The notes under the pieces were generated by a model. It saw nothing but the letters and a program-made list of their open reading frames with translations. It did no database searches and was not told where the DNA came from. Positions 34,236-43,700 of a DNA stretch of 64,000 nt are shown here, in pieces. Each line of letters starts with the position of its first letter. Position 1 is the stretch's first letter. Made by a program: the position numbers and the translations under genes. Origin of the DNA: a virus; the IMG/VR virus record IMGVR_UViG_3300032285_003393, positions 37,704 to 101,703 of that record; one strand, written 5' to 3'.

Positions 34236-34662
34236 TTTGTACATGCACCCTCTGAAGTATGACTTCATAATAAGAAATTCTTCCGAACGGATCTAAGACC
34301 GCATGAGACGCTGTTACTTCAAAAATTGTGTCTGGAGAATTAATTCTATCAATTTCAATATATACTTGCTTGCCATCATTTGTTCTAATATTATGGATTC
34401 TCCAACGCTTAGACATTGGAACAAGACACTTCATTTTTAACTGAAGTTTTTCATCATACTCATTATGCTTACCTATGTCAAAGCGTTTATTATCATATCT
34501 ATTTCCGCCACCAGAAGACTTTAGAGGCTCAATCTTACATTGAACTGTGTCATGATACAGCCATTCTCTTTTTACAGTTCCACTGATTGAAGATTGATTA
34601 TTCTGCTGCTTATAAATCTGAGCAGTCATATTCATGACACTTTGAACAATGGAATTATTCAT
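34213..34662 (-). CDS. head-tail connector protein
   Basis: 149 residues with strand-rich centre (EKLQLKMKCLVPMSKRWRIH, VYIEIDRINSPDT), comparable to head closure/stopper proteins (phage SPP1 gp16-like or HK97 gp7-like). It lies between the adaptor gene and the gp10-like gene, in conserved connector order. ATG at 34662 overlaps the upstream stop by one base. Assignment mainly by gene order. Confidence 0.6.
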   Translation of the reverse strand: MNNSIVQSVMNMTAQIYKQQNNQSSISGTVKREWLYHDTVQCKIEPLKSSGGGNRYDNKRFDIGKHNEYDEKLQLKMKCLVPMSKRWRIHNIRTNDGKQVYIEIDRINSPDTIFEVTASHAVLDPFGRISYYEVILQRVHVQNDNNTGE

Positions 34663-35612
34663 TAAATTATCACTATTCCAATATTTCTATAACTATCAAG
34701 AATTGAATCTACAATTGCATTACCAGTTCCGTTAAATGCTCCCTTGGATAACTCAAAAGACATTTCACTTAAACTAACTTTCTTTAAGTATTTTTGTCTC
34801 CATTGTGCATCTTGAGCTAGGTAGTCTCCAGCCAATATTACTGTACATCTTCTTATATCTTGAGGAACATAAGGCCAACCTTTTTCCCCATAAACCATGT
34901 AACGGTATCCAGATCTGAATCTTCCGCCATAAGTGACTGTAGGGTCAAATGATGGTTCATAGTTTAATATTCCTAGACTATCATTATTGATAATTCTTAT
35001 AGCCTTATATGTTGGAGTTAATTCTACATCCCAGCCAAAATTGTTATATACTGGATCTTGAGTATAGTCAAGAGCAAGAACTCCATTTTCATAAAGCTTT
35101 TCAACGGATAGCATTCTTTCCACTAGTTCTAGTGCGTCAGAGTCATTTCCAAATATCTCTTGCTGCCCCCAGGTTCTGCCGAATGTCTGCTGTGCATAAT
35201 TTTCAATTTGCATACGAGCAATAAATTCTGCTGCCTGAATCTCATCAACGCTTTTATAATTAAGATCAGAAGGTCTTGTCCCAAAGTTAAAGTAATTAAC
35301 TATGTCAGACACAGAAGCGTATGGGGTATAAACCTCATAAAAGTCTTCCTGAGTAGTTGCATGTCCATTTATAGAATAAGACCAAGTTACCTTTAAAATT
35401 CTATTTAATGTTGTATAGGTTGTTGGGAAAGCAATAGTATACTTGCCTATTTCCTCATCGTTATATGCAACTAGGTTACTTGCTATTACCGTGTCTGGGT
35501 AATCTGCATCAACAACTGTGGCAACAACACTCCCGTCAGCATTTGCTACTTCTTCATTATCATATATGACTAACTCTAGGGTATCTGTTGTACCACGAAT
35601 AATTTGATGCAT
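34662..35612 (-). CDS. head-tail adaptor / connector protein
   Basis: 316 residues. N-terminal half is Ig-like beta sheet (TLELVIYDNEEVANADGSVV), followed by a mostly helical domain (AAEFIARMQIENYAQQTFG, ELVERMLSVEKLY) that resembles head-tail adaptors of the gp6/gp15 type. RBS CGGAGGTAG before ATG at 35612. It follows the capsid and a small SAP-like gene, the normal place for an adaptor. Confidence 0.6.
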   Translation of the reverse strand: MHQIIRGTTDTLELVIYDNEEVANADGSVVATVVDADYPDTVIASNLVAYNDEEIGKYTIAFPTTYTTLNRILKVTWSYSINGHATTQEDFYEVYTPYASVSDIVNYFNFGTRPSDLNYKSVDEIQAAEFIARMQIENYAQQTFGRTWGQQEIFGNDSDALELVERMLSVEKLYENGVLALDYTQDPVYNNFGWDVELTPTYKAIRIINNDSLGILNYEPSFDPTVTYGGRFRSGYRYMVYGEKGWPYVPQDIRRCTVILAGDYLAQDAQWRQKYLKKVSLSEMSFELSKGAFNGTGNAIVDSILDSYRNIGIVII

Positions 35613-35625
35613 TTACTACCTCCGT

Positions 35626-36012
35626 TTAATTATAAAAGTCTTGAACCTCTCTTGGAGTTGCTGGACGGAATCCTGGCTCTGTATCAAATATCTTTTGGGC
35701 TTCTCCCTCAGACATCGCTACAAAAGGATGTTCTTGGGTAAATGTGTATCCATAGACTGTATAAGAAGGATTAGCTTTATCCATTCTAACTAGGATTGTA
35801 TTTGATTTTTCAAGAGCTACCTTGCCCTGCTTTTTAGGTTGTTCAAGTTCAACCTTTTCTGAACCACTAAACTTAGCATATTCATTGTAGGTAATTCCCT
35901 CATCTTGCATCGCTAGGATAATAGCTTGTTTTGATGCTTTCTCTGGGATATCAATACCAAAATTTGTTGCAATCTTTTTTAATTCTGAAATTTTCATTGT
36001 GTCAAAAGACAT
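35626..36012 (-). CDS. small protein with SAP/Rho-N-like N-terminal domain
   Basis: 128 residues. The first 40 residues (MKISELKKIATNFGIDIPEK then ASKQAIILAMQDEG) form the helix-extended loop-helix of SAP/HeH/Rho-N domains; a linker and a beta-rich C-terminal half (VYGYTFTQEHPFVAMSEGEA) follow. Proteins of this type stand between capsid and adaptor genes in many phages, often of unknown role. Has its own promoter and RBS (GAAAGGAAAT). Confidence 0.65.
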   Translation of the reverse strand: MSFDTMKISELKKIATNFGIDIPEKASKQAIILAMQDEGITYNEYAKFSGSEKVELEQPKKQGKVALEKSNTILVRMDKANPSYTVYGYTFTQEHPFVAMSEGEAQKIFDTEPGFRPATPREVQDFYN

Positions 36013-36036
36013 TGTATTTCCTTTCGTTCTGAATAA

Positions 36037-36042
36037 ATTATA
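36037..36042 (-). promoter_or_regulatory. extended -10 promoter before the connector genes
   Basis: Minus-strand AAATGG-TATAAT, identical 12-mer with the boxes at 19797 and 52389. It follows directly on the capsid terminator. Confidence 0.55.
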
Positions 36043-36061
36043 CCATTTATGTAATTAAAAG

Positions 36062-36093
36062 AGTAAGGGGAGCATATAAATGCCCCCCTTACT
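36062..36093 (-). terminator. intrinsic terminator after the capsid gene
   Basis: 14-bp stem (AGTAAGGGG..GCAT with complement, one G-U pair in minus-strand RNA) and four-base loop, followed by CTTTTAATT. It ends the highly expressed capsid transcript. Confidence 0.8.
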
Positions 36094-36112
36094 TTGCACC
36101 TTAAAGGTTATA

Positions 36113-37270
36113 TTAGAATGTACCTCTAGCACCAGTGTTTGGATTAGATACCAAAGAACCGTGTGTGATAGAACCGAAGGAACCGAAGCTTGTGCCTGAT
36201 ACCTTAACATTCTTTACAATTACATGTGCGTCATAGTTTTCAAATGCACAGCCAACACGGATAAAAAGAGTATACTCAATTGTATCCTTCTTTGGCTGGA
36301 ACAGACGATAGACTACAACATCACGCTTGATACCAACGATGAAGTTCTGTGGGAATGTTAGGTGAAGATCACCGAACAAACCAGCAGATGCATCGTAACC
36401 TGAGTCACCGATTGCACGGCCTGCTGAGTCACGAGTTTCATCCATTAGAGGAACGTTGATTACTGGAATGCCGAAGGCAAACGGAGTTGTTGATCCTGGG
36501 CCACCTTCGTTAGCGACTACGTCACCACGAATTACGCCTGAAGCGATATCCCAAGGATTAACTGAACCTGCATTCGCTGTAAGATTATATAGATAATCTT
36601 GTACGAGGTTTGACCCTACGAAGAAGCGAAGTTGGTTACGACGTTGCTTGTACTTACGAGGCAAGGTCTTGATTGCTGTATTGAATACAGCCTTATCTAG
36701 TCCCTGTCCGTTACCGTCAACAACGTGTGCATTTGTAAGAGCTTGTGAGCGGAAGCCAGCGAATGCTGACATCAATCCACTACCACTACCCTTTCCATTA
36801 ATAAGAACATCTTCAATGTCATTACCTGCCTGTGTTGCCATCAGACGTGCAATATGATCCTCTAGATCTGGACCTTCAATATTGTCTTCTAGAGACTCTG
36901 CTGAAAGTTCCCAGTCAAGACGCAACTTGCGTGTTGTTAGAGAAATCTTAGAAAATGTTGCACCTGCTGCAGTTCCTGCTGTGTCAATTCCTTGTGCATA
37001 ATCACGAGGATTGTCTTCAGCTGCAACTGTCATTAAACGCTGTCCAACTGATACACGATCAATTTCTGTTGTATTTGAACGCATACGAATTGTACGAGCT
37101 GCCTTTGCGAGAATTGTTGCATCCCACATGTAATCAAGGAAACGATTTGCCTGATCTGGGTATAGGAGACCTGTACCTGAACCAGTAACGTTATCTCCAG
37201 ATAGATTAGGATTTGGAGTTGTTCCTAGATTTGTTGTGTCAATTACTTTTTGTAAAAGTTCATTGCTCAT
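36113..37270 (-). CDS. HK97-type major capsid protein
   Basis: 385 residues. It has an N-terminal stretch of N-arm type (MWDATILAKAARTIRM), EDNIEGPDLEDHIARLM spine-like helix, FFVGSNLVQDYLYNL, an A-domain strand pattern, and C-terminal DTIEYTLFIRVGCAFENYDA, as in HK97-fold capsids. Directly downstream of the protease-scaffold gene and upstream of connectors, the standard order. Leader AAAGGTGGTGA gives strong translation. It would form the icosahedral head. Confidence 0.92.
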   Translation of the reverse strand: MSNELLQKVIDTTNLGTTPNPNLSGDNVTGSGTGLLYPDQANRFLDYMWDATILAKAARTIRMRSNTTEIDRVSVGQRLMTVAAEDNPRDYAQGIDTAGTAAGATFSKISLTTRKLRLDWELSAESLEDNIEGPDLEDHIARLMATQAGNDIEDVLINGKGSGSGLMSAFAGFRSQALTNAHVVDGNGQGLDKAVFNTAIKTLPRKYKQRRNQLRFFVGSNLVQDYLYNLTANAGSVNPWDIASGVIRGDVVANEGGPGSTTPFAFGIPVINVPLMDETRDSAGRAIGDSGYDASAGLFGDLHLTFPQNFIVGIKRDVVVYRLFQPKKDTIEYTLFIRVGCAFENYDAHVIVKNVKVSGTSFGSFGSITHGSLVSNPNTGARGTF

Positions 37271-37278
37271 TATTTATT

Positions 37279-37289
37279 TCACCACCTTT
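37279..37289 (-). promoter_or_regulatory. extended ribosome-binding site of the capsid gene
   Basis: Minus-strand AAAGGTGGTGA with spacer AATAAATA before ATG, identical to the major tail gene leader over about 19 bases. Suggests matched high translation of head and tail building blocks. Confidence 0.6.
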
Positions 37290-37303
37290 TTTTTTGTTGA
37301 TTT

Positions 37304-37801
37304 TTATAGGTTTTGGACTCCGAGGAAGGATCCTTGCCAAATACTTTTTTGTATTTTTGTGTCTCTTGGTGAGTTTTCAACTTCACCAATTGACTTTTTT
37401 ACTGCAGTGTCGCTTTCATAAGATTCAAAACGCTTTTCAAGAGATTCAACTCTCTTGAAGAAGTCGGCGATATGATTCGTGAGACCCATAAGCTCTTTTT
37501 TAATATCTTCAACTGCGTTTGTCATTTCAGAACGTGCTGATTCTACTGAATCAACAGATTTCTGTAGTTTAGAATCTACATCTGCAGAATTCTTATTTAT
37601 TGCTTCACCAAAGAGGTTTTGCAGATCTGTCAACATCTTTGCAAAAGATTCAGTTGAATCTGCGAGTGTGACTGATTTTTCTACGGCATCCTCTGATGCT
37701 TCTTCTGCTGGAGCTTCTGCTGCTGGAGCTTCTGCTGCCTCTACTGTTTCTGCTGGAGTTTCTACAACTTCATCAGAAGGTGTATTTGTTTCATCTGTCA
37801 T
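37304..37801 (-). CDS. nested scaffold protein from internal start
   Basis: 165 residues in the frame of the protease gene, beginning at its residue 306. The internal ATG is preceded by AAAGGAGGT (37808-37816) with a six-base spacer, a much better site than that of the full-length gene. Sequence is acidic (PAETVEAAEAPAAEAP) with a coiled-coil C-terminus. Known in other phages (lambda Nu3, HK97-like delta domains), where a scaffold is made separately or by nested start. It would direct capsid assembly and be removed by the protease. Confidence 0.7.
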   Translation of the reverse strand: MTDETNTPSDEVVETPAETVEAAEAPAAEAPAEEASEDAVEKSVTLADSTESFAKMLTDLQNLFGEAINKNSADVDSKLQKSVDSVESARSEMTNAVEDIKKELMGLTNHIADFFKRVESLEKRFESYESDTAVKKSIGEVENSPRDTKIQKSIWQGSFLGVQNL

Positions 37802-38716
37802 TTTATTACCTCCTTTACTGAGTGAAGCATCTGCATCACTCTTATTTATTTTTGTTCCATCATTGAACAAAAATTTCTCGTTAGGGTTTTGGTCAGGATA
37901 AAGATTAATTGTTTTATTTGAATCAACAACTCCTGCGTCACCTTCTTTTGTTGTTGCTGCATGGTCTGGACCTGGAGCATCATCTTTCTTTAAATAAGAA
38001 TCAATTACTTTTTGAATTGAATATGCTTTTTCTGTTTCAGAACTTTCAATCCAACCGATTGAATTCATTCTTGATCCACAGATAACACAATCTTTTGTAT
38101 CAGACTTTGTAGTTGATGCAATTTGATCATGTGAGCACCAGAACACATTTTCAATATTTGTATCTGCTGCCATTCCTTTAAAAAATGTAGTTCCATCAGA
38201 TAATTTCTGAATGGATAAAATACTTGCTAGTGGGTTTGCTGGAGAGTCAACCAAAGATAATTCCATAAGATCATATTCTTTAATGATTCTACGTTCTTTA
38301 TCTGATTCTGCATCTCCTGGTTCAAATGAAGACTGAACAATATTTCCACCAATTGAAAATCCCGTCATTGTTCCATCAAGAACTTTTTCCCATGTGTCTT
38401 GTGCGCCTTTTGAAACATAAGCGTTTACATAAATACCTTTGTATGTAATTCCAGATTCTTTATCAAAGAAATCTTCTGGATGAAATGAAACAACTTTTCC
38501 TACCGCTACTGGAGCATGCATTTCACGGAGGTTTCCTCTAAAACGTGCAAATGCTTTTTCTGATGCTTCTGATGTTACAACATCTCCATGACGGTCAATG
38601 TTATCTAATGTAGCAAATCCAGAGACAGTTCTCTTTTCCTTATCAACCTTTGTGATAGGAAATGATAGGTTTATTCTTGATTCACTATTACTGAAATTTG
38701 CTTTATTGATTTTCAT
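37304..38716 (-). CDS. capsid maturation protease fused to a scaffold domain
   Basis: 470 residues. Residues 1-170: HK97 prohead protease; catalytic His 67 (REMHAPV), Ser 121 (GFSIGG) and acidic Glu 152 (LMELSLVDSPANP). Residues about 190-235: cysteine motif FWCSHDQ and DCVICGSRM, a zinc-ribbon-like linker. The C-terminal part (about 306-470) is Ala/Glu-rich then coiled coil (KRVESLEKRFESYES), typical of a scaffold. An internal start with a perfect ribosome-binding site at 37801 would make the scaffold alone. Start ATG at 38716 has no Shine-Dalgarno sequence but a -10 box 9 bases upstream. Confidence 0.9.
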   Translation of the reverse strand: MKINKANFSNSESRINLSFPITKVDKEKRTVSGFATLDNIDRHGDVVTSEASEKAFARFRGNLREMHAPVAVGKVVSFHPEDFFDKESGITYKGIYVNAYVSKGAQDTWEKVLDGTMTGFSIGGNIVQSSFEPGDAESDKERRIIKEYDLMELSLVDSPANPLASILSIQKLSDGTTFFKGMAADTNIENVFWCSHDQIASTTKSDTKDCVICGSRMNSIGWIESSETEKAYSIQKVIDSYLKKDDAPGPDHAATTKEGDAGVVDSNKTINLYPDQNPNEKFLFNDGTKINKSDADASLSKGGNKMTDETNTPSDEVVETPAETVEAAEAPAAEAPAEEASEDAVEKSVTLADSTESFAKMLTDLQNLFGEAINKNSADVDSKLQKSVDSVESARSEMTNAVEDIKKELMGLTNHIADFFKRVESLEKRFESYESDTAVKKSIGEVENSPRDTKIQKSIWQGSFLGVQNL

Positions 38717-38725
38717 ACTAAGTAA

Positions 38726-38753
38726 ATAATAGCAATAAAGTTGTTAAACTCAA
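38726..38753 (-). promoter_or_regulatory. promoter of the protease-scaffold-capsid unit
   Basis: Minus-strand -35 TTGAGT (38748-38753), 16-base spacer, extended -10 TGC-TATTAT (38726-38731). The -10 lies nine bases before the protease ATG, so the leader would be only a few bases long. Confidence 0.6.
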
Positions 38754-38771
38754 AATATACAACAACTCTTT

Positions 38772-40331
38772 TTACTTTACTTTCCTACCTTCGCCTTTTC
38801 TAGCCCGCCCAGAAACTGCTTCTTCTGGTGCTGCTGCTCGTTGTTGATCTCTTGCACGACTGTCTGTTATCTGTGCCTTATCTTCAGATTTGTCTCCTGC
38901 ACTCAAATCAAGGACTTCTTGACCTGAATCTATTGGGTTCATTCCCATACGCATTCTAATTTCATTAGGCAAGATTACCTGAGTCTGTAGATAAATCTGG
39001 TCAATTTGAGCTTGTGCCAATTCATCTGTAAGAGTAAGTTCATTGAACTTAAGCGTAAAGGCATTAGTAAATTCAGCAATAATTCTATTTATTTGAATCT
39101 CTAAAGCATCTTGTGCTGGACGTGTAACCTGCTCTTTAAATATCTTATCATCTAATGGGCTAGGCGTTCCGTAACCAATTTTTGAAAGAGGGGTTCTATG
39201 TGAAATAAGTATACGATCTCTATTTTCCAACGCATAGTTCTTAAAGGAAGAATCCTGCATTCCCGCTTCTATAGCCTTCATGTCAAATTCAACACGAGAG
39301 TTTTCTCCATCTGAAGGAAGTGGAATATAAAGAGTTCTGTGATTTCTGCCCCTTAAGCCAATCTGGAAAAATTCAAGAAGTTTACGCTCTGAATCTGCGT
39401 TTAACTTAGCACCCTTTACAGTAATGATGTAGCGTGGGACTGCTTTGTTCTCAAAGTAATCTAGGTTATATCTTTGTGCAAATTCATCTCCCGCTACCGC
39501 ATTCTTTGCAGATAGGATATCTGGCACTCCATAGTAAGTATTTGTTGGAGTATATTTCTTAAAATGAATAACTTCGTTAGGACGAGGATCTGTGCCTATT
39601 TGGTCCTGTGTGGTCCTATCGCCGAAGTTTCTGAAATAGGTATATCGGTTGTATACAACCTGCACAAAACCGTCTCTATGACGGCGTATACGCATTGTAA
39701 TGGCAGGTATATGGCCTATGTATCCAATATCTCCATTTGACGTACGACCAATTTCAAGATATCCGTTTCCAGTAACTTCATAATCTGTATAAACCTTTTT
39801 AATAACTTCTTCAAATGAATCATCTGAGTTTAAAGATTCAATCTTTTCTCTCATAGAAACCTTTGCTCTAGAAATGCTTCTGCGTAGTTTATCTAACTTC
39901 TTTTCATCTTCAGATGCATCTTCTAATTTATCAAGAAGTCTTTGAGTTTCTTCAAACTTATACCCTAAACCAACAACATTTGAAGTTTTGGCATTAATTG
40001 CAGCATGGTGATATGGTGAAATATCAAATAGCTGTGCCAAGTACATAACGTTGTATGGGGGTTGTACAATTTGAAATAATGAATAACCTGTAAGATCTAG
40101 CGGGTCAAGTTTCTTAGACTTTGCATCTCCCTGTCCCGTAAATGCTTTTTGTAAACGACGAGAAGCGTTACGGCGGAAATTAGAATTTAAGCCATCAAGC
40201 TTTAAAATTTCGTTGGCATCTGCCATAAATGGATCGCCAAAATCATTTTCAGATGTTGTGTATGCAGTACCTAATTGTACTTGAATACCATTGTCATCAT
40301 CGTCATCTGCAATATTTGCTGTATGATTCAT
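38772..40331 (-). CDS. portal protein
   Basis: 519 residues. Portal motifs: helix-rich N-terminal region with LAQLFDISPYHHAAINAKTS, the clip/stem part (EVIHFKKYTPTNTYYGVPDI), LSAKNAVAGDEFAQRYNLDY, and a crown-like C-terminal tail. Typical phage portal sequence of the SPP1/HK97 class. It sits upstream of the protease gene. N-terminus has an acidic run (ADDDDDNG). Start ATG overlaps the stop of the preceding gene by one base. The terminase genes that usually precede the portal are absent. Confidence 0.9.
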   Translation of the reverse strand: MNHTANIADDDDDNGIQVQLGTAYTTSENDFGDPFMADANEILKLDGLNSNFRRNASRRLQKAFTGQGDAKSKKLDPLDLTGYSLFQIVQPPYNVMYLAQLFDISPYHHAAINAKTSNVVGLGYKFEETQRLLDKLEDASEDEKKLDKLRRSISRAKVSMREKIESLNSDDSFEEVIKKVYTDYEVTGNGYLEIGRTSNGDIGYIGHIPAITMRIRRHRDGFVQVVYNRYTYFRNFGDRTTQDQIGTDPRPNEVIHFKKYTPTNTYYGVPDILSAKNAVAGDEFAQRYNLDYFENKAVPRYIITVKGAKLNADSERKLLEFFQIGLRGRNHRTLYIPLPSDGENSRVEFDMKAIEAGMQDSSFKNYALENRDRILISHRTPLSKIGYGTPSPLDDKIFKEQVTRPAQDALEIQINRIIAEFTNAFTLKFNELTLTDELAQAQIDQIYLQTQVILPNEIRMRMGMNPIDSGQEVLDLSAGDKSEDKAQITDSRARDQQRAAAPEEAVSGRARKGEGRKVK

Positions 40332-40666
40332 TAGATTATCCCCATTTTTTTCTTATTTACTAAATCTTCTTTAAGTGCTGGAATGTCCCATTCATCTGCT
40401 ACAAGTCCCCACTCTAATCTTTGCTTTTGAAGTTCGTACTCTTCATCAGTAACTGGTCTATGACCTGATTGCCACAAGGGTTTACCCTCTTCAATTCCAT
40501 AATCTTTTGCAAAATTACGCAATGCATTTATTTTGGTAACATCTCCTTTTGTAGCATAGATGCACATATAGTTTCCATCTTCGTCTGTAACGACTTTACC
40601 ATCAGGCATCTGCCAGAGATAGACCCCGTAGTTTACCTCTTCTACTTCAGTTACTTTCATTTTCAT
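40331..40666 (-). CDS. hypothetical protein before the portal gene
   Basis: 111 residues, mixed alpha/beta (VYLWQMPDGKVVTDEDGNYM then VTKINALRNFAKDYGIEEGK). No recognised motif, but genes of this shape precede portals in other actinobacteriophages. Two close Met codons; ATG at 40666 lies six bases after a TAAAAT box with TGG, and no Shine-Dalgarno is found, so translation may be leaderless. Confidence 0.65.
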   Translation of the reverse strand: MKMKVTEVEEVNYGVYLWQMPDGKVVTDEDGNYMCIYATKGDVTKINALRNFAKDYGIEEGKPLWQSGHRPVTDEEYELQKQRLEWGLVADEWDIPALKEDLVNKKKMGII

Positions 40667-40672
40667 AACATC

Positions 40673-40678
40673 ATTTTA
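40673..40678 (-). promoter_or_regulatory. extended -10 giving a leaderless mRNA for the pre-portal gene
   Basis: Minus-strand AAATGG-TAAAAT ends six bases before ATG at 40666, the normal -10 to start-of-transcription distance. A short TTTTTT-following hairpin lies upstream of it, a weak terminator of the previous gene. Confidence 0.55.
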
Positions 40679-40713
40679 CCATTTCTGTATATTTAAACAT
40701 AAAAAATAGACTA

Positions 40714-43700
40714 CTATGTACCAATTTTATGTGGAATAGGCATATCTTTTTGCATATCAAAGTTTACGGGGATAGAGGTTGTATCCATGTAGTTATCATT
40801 GGATGCAATAGAAGTACTATTATATACAAATAGACTAAACCTGTCCAGGGCATCTTTCTGAGTCATTCTTGTTTCCCAGATATTAATAAATCCATAACTT
40901 GCTTCTGGGCCTATATCTGTAGATGTACCATTTAAGTATATATCTCCAGCATAAGGAGCTTCTGAGTCTATGTAGACTCCCAGTACGGTTCCCGCTTCTA
41001 TCATCCAAGCATCTGTATATATTATTTGTCCTGATGCGTTTGCTAAATTTAGTGCTGGGGCACAAAGACCAGTTCCAGATGAAGTTCCAGTTGTAGACCC
41101 TGCTATTGTAAACTGTGTAGTATTTAAAACTGTAACAGATTTACTTGTTTGATTATATCCTGTTGGAGTAAATCCTGTTATTGTTACTATATCTCCTGTT
41201 GTCAATCCATGTGCTGCTGCACCTTGTGTTGTATATGTAATGATAGTACCATTTCCAGAAGCAGTTGATAAATTAACATTTGGAGTATTGCTTAATCTTG
41301 CAACTAAGTTCTTTGCAGATGTAGCTCCTGTTACTGTTACTCTTGCAGATGCTCTTGTCCAAGATCCTACTGTTAAAGTTGCTGAAGTTGAATTTGAAGT
41401 TGTAGCTCCAGATGTTTCTGCTGTAAGTGAAACTGTTCTTCCTGCTATTGTTGATCCTGCAGGAATATAAAAATATGCAGAAATAGTATATGTTCCTGAT
41501 GCCAATGTCGCTGGAGTATAAGCAATATTTGAATCTGTTGTGCTTGACATTGTTACTCTACCACTATACGTTCCAGAGTATTGATATGTTGAATTTCTTA
41601 CAACACCACTTGTTTGTGCTGATGACCATCCAGTATTGTTTGTTTCAAATGATGGATTTGTAATTAAATCAGTTCTATTTAAAATTACAGAAATGTGTAA
41701 AGGGTTATATGGATTAACAGAATAAACTCCAGTTACTTCTGAGGCAGCTGCTGCACTTGCAGCATTTTCAATTGTATATCCATTTATATAAACAGATTTA
41801 ATGTTTGAATTCCAGCCAAATCTGCCATTTGAATCAGTATACAAATCTGGATATCCTGCAATTGTAGAATCTCCCACCAAGATCTTTTTTGATTGATAGT
41901 TGGTATCTCCCCTAAACCAGAAATCTAGCCCTGCTATATTTTTATTATAAACATTTTTAATCTTTGCATAGCCTGGGATAGATGAGTCGCTACTGCTATA
42001 TGCAAATAATAAACCTAGATTATTTGGTCTTGCTTGAATTGGCTTACTGTGATTCTTTATTGTAAAAGATGTACCATTTGCACTTCTTGACCCTGGAGTC
42101 AATAAGAAAGATTCTCCATCTGAATAGAAATTCATGTTTCTGTAGAATCCAATAGATAAGTTGTTAAAGGATTGATTAGTATCTTGAACATCATATTTAG
42201 TAATCATTGTCACTCTAATTCTCATATTGGCTAATTTATTAGAGAAGTTAAATCCTGTGATTGGCCCACCATTTCTTGATAAGGCATACCAGTTTTGCTC
42301 TTGATGGGCTACAGTTGGGTCATTAAAAGAATATTCTACAAGACAGTTGTTTGTTGAATTCCAGTCCACCTTAGACCCCGCAATTGAATCAAGTGCTGAA
42401 AGAGGAAGTGTAGTAATCCAGTATCCCATTTGATAAACTGGAAAAGATTGTGTAGAAGCAACAGAGTTATACAAATCATAGTAGTATTGTAATGGACAAG
42501 AATATTTGATTATTCCATTCCAAGGATACCCGTTTGAATAATAGTATCCATTTATATATTTATTTGTGAAGTCTGATACATACACATCTGAAATTCCTAA
42601 ATATGAGAATATGCTTGAGTTTGCAAGTAAGTTAGATAAATCGTTTCCATTATGATAGCTTTGACCTACTGTTAATATGCTATTTGAAGCAAAAACAAAA
42701 GTTTGAGAATATGGAGAGCTTTGAGTTGTTATATCACTTAAAGATACTGAACTTTCTGATACTGCAGATATAACTGTCAATATGGCAGAATTATTTGTTA
42801 GAGATACTGCTATCTTGTGATAAGGCTTTGTATAGTTTGGAGTAACTGAACCAATAGTAGTGATTGTTCCTCCATTAAGGACATCATAATATTTTAGGTT
42901 ATAAGTATTGCTTGATCTATCAATAAATAGAGTAGAAGATCCATTTACATTACTTATTGCAAATATATATTCATCAGGATGAGATACCGATGGTTCTACA
43001 ACTAGGCTAATAGTGCATGGGTTTGATGATAGTTTTCCAAAATCATTAAAGTCAAGTCCCGCCTTTCCTCCAATCCAATCTGCTCCAGATCCGTCTGAAG
43101 GAACTGACAATACACTTGTTTTATCTAAGTTGTTAAAACTTATTCTATTTATTTTTTGAGGTTGCAATCCAGTTGATGAAATATTGAGATTATATATATC
43201 AGAATAATCGTTAAAATCTTTATTTGAAAAATTCTTTGAGTAAGCAAAATTGCTAGTATTTTCTTCTAGGTCAAATATATGGTTTCCATATTGTATAGAA
43301 TCTTTAACTGGCTTGTTGTCATAGAACGCCCATTTAATGTGATTAGCAAGCTGCCTTTCAGTAAGGATATAATCATAAAATGTTAAGTTAGACAATAATA
43401 CATATTGGTTATTCTGTAGCTGCTGAGTTCTTAGTGTATTAGTAGATGGATCAACATATGTAAACCCACCAGAGAATCTAAATATCATGTTATAGTAGTT
43501 GTTTAGAATATTTGCGTCTTGATATAAACCATTTCCTACATATGCAGAAATACCGCTCTTTCCATTAATAGAAACGTTAATTGTTTTATTGGAATATGTA
43601 ACATAGATATGCATTGGAGAGTCTATATCGCTTACTACAGAATAGGCTTTATCATATGACCCATCAGCTTGTGGAACGTAAAATTCAATAGAGTTTGTTT

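Noticed and set aside
37479-37901. Plus-strand frame of 140 codons opposite the scaffold gene
   Set aside because: Antisense of an Ala/Glu-rich coding region, which gives long open frames by composition.
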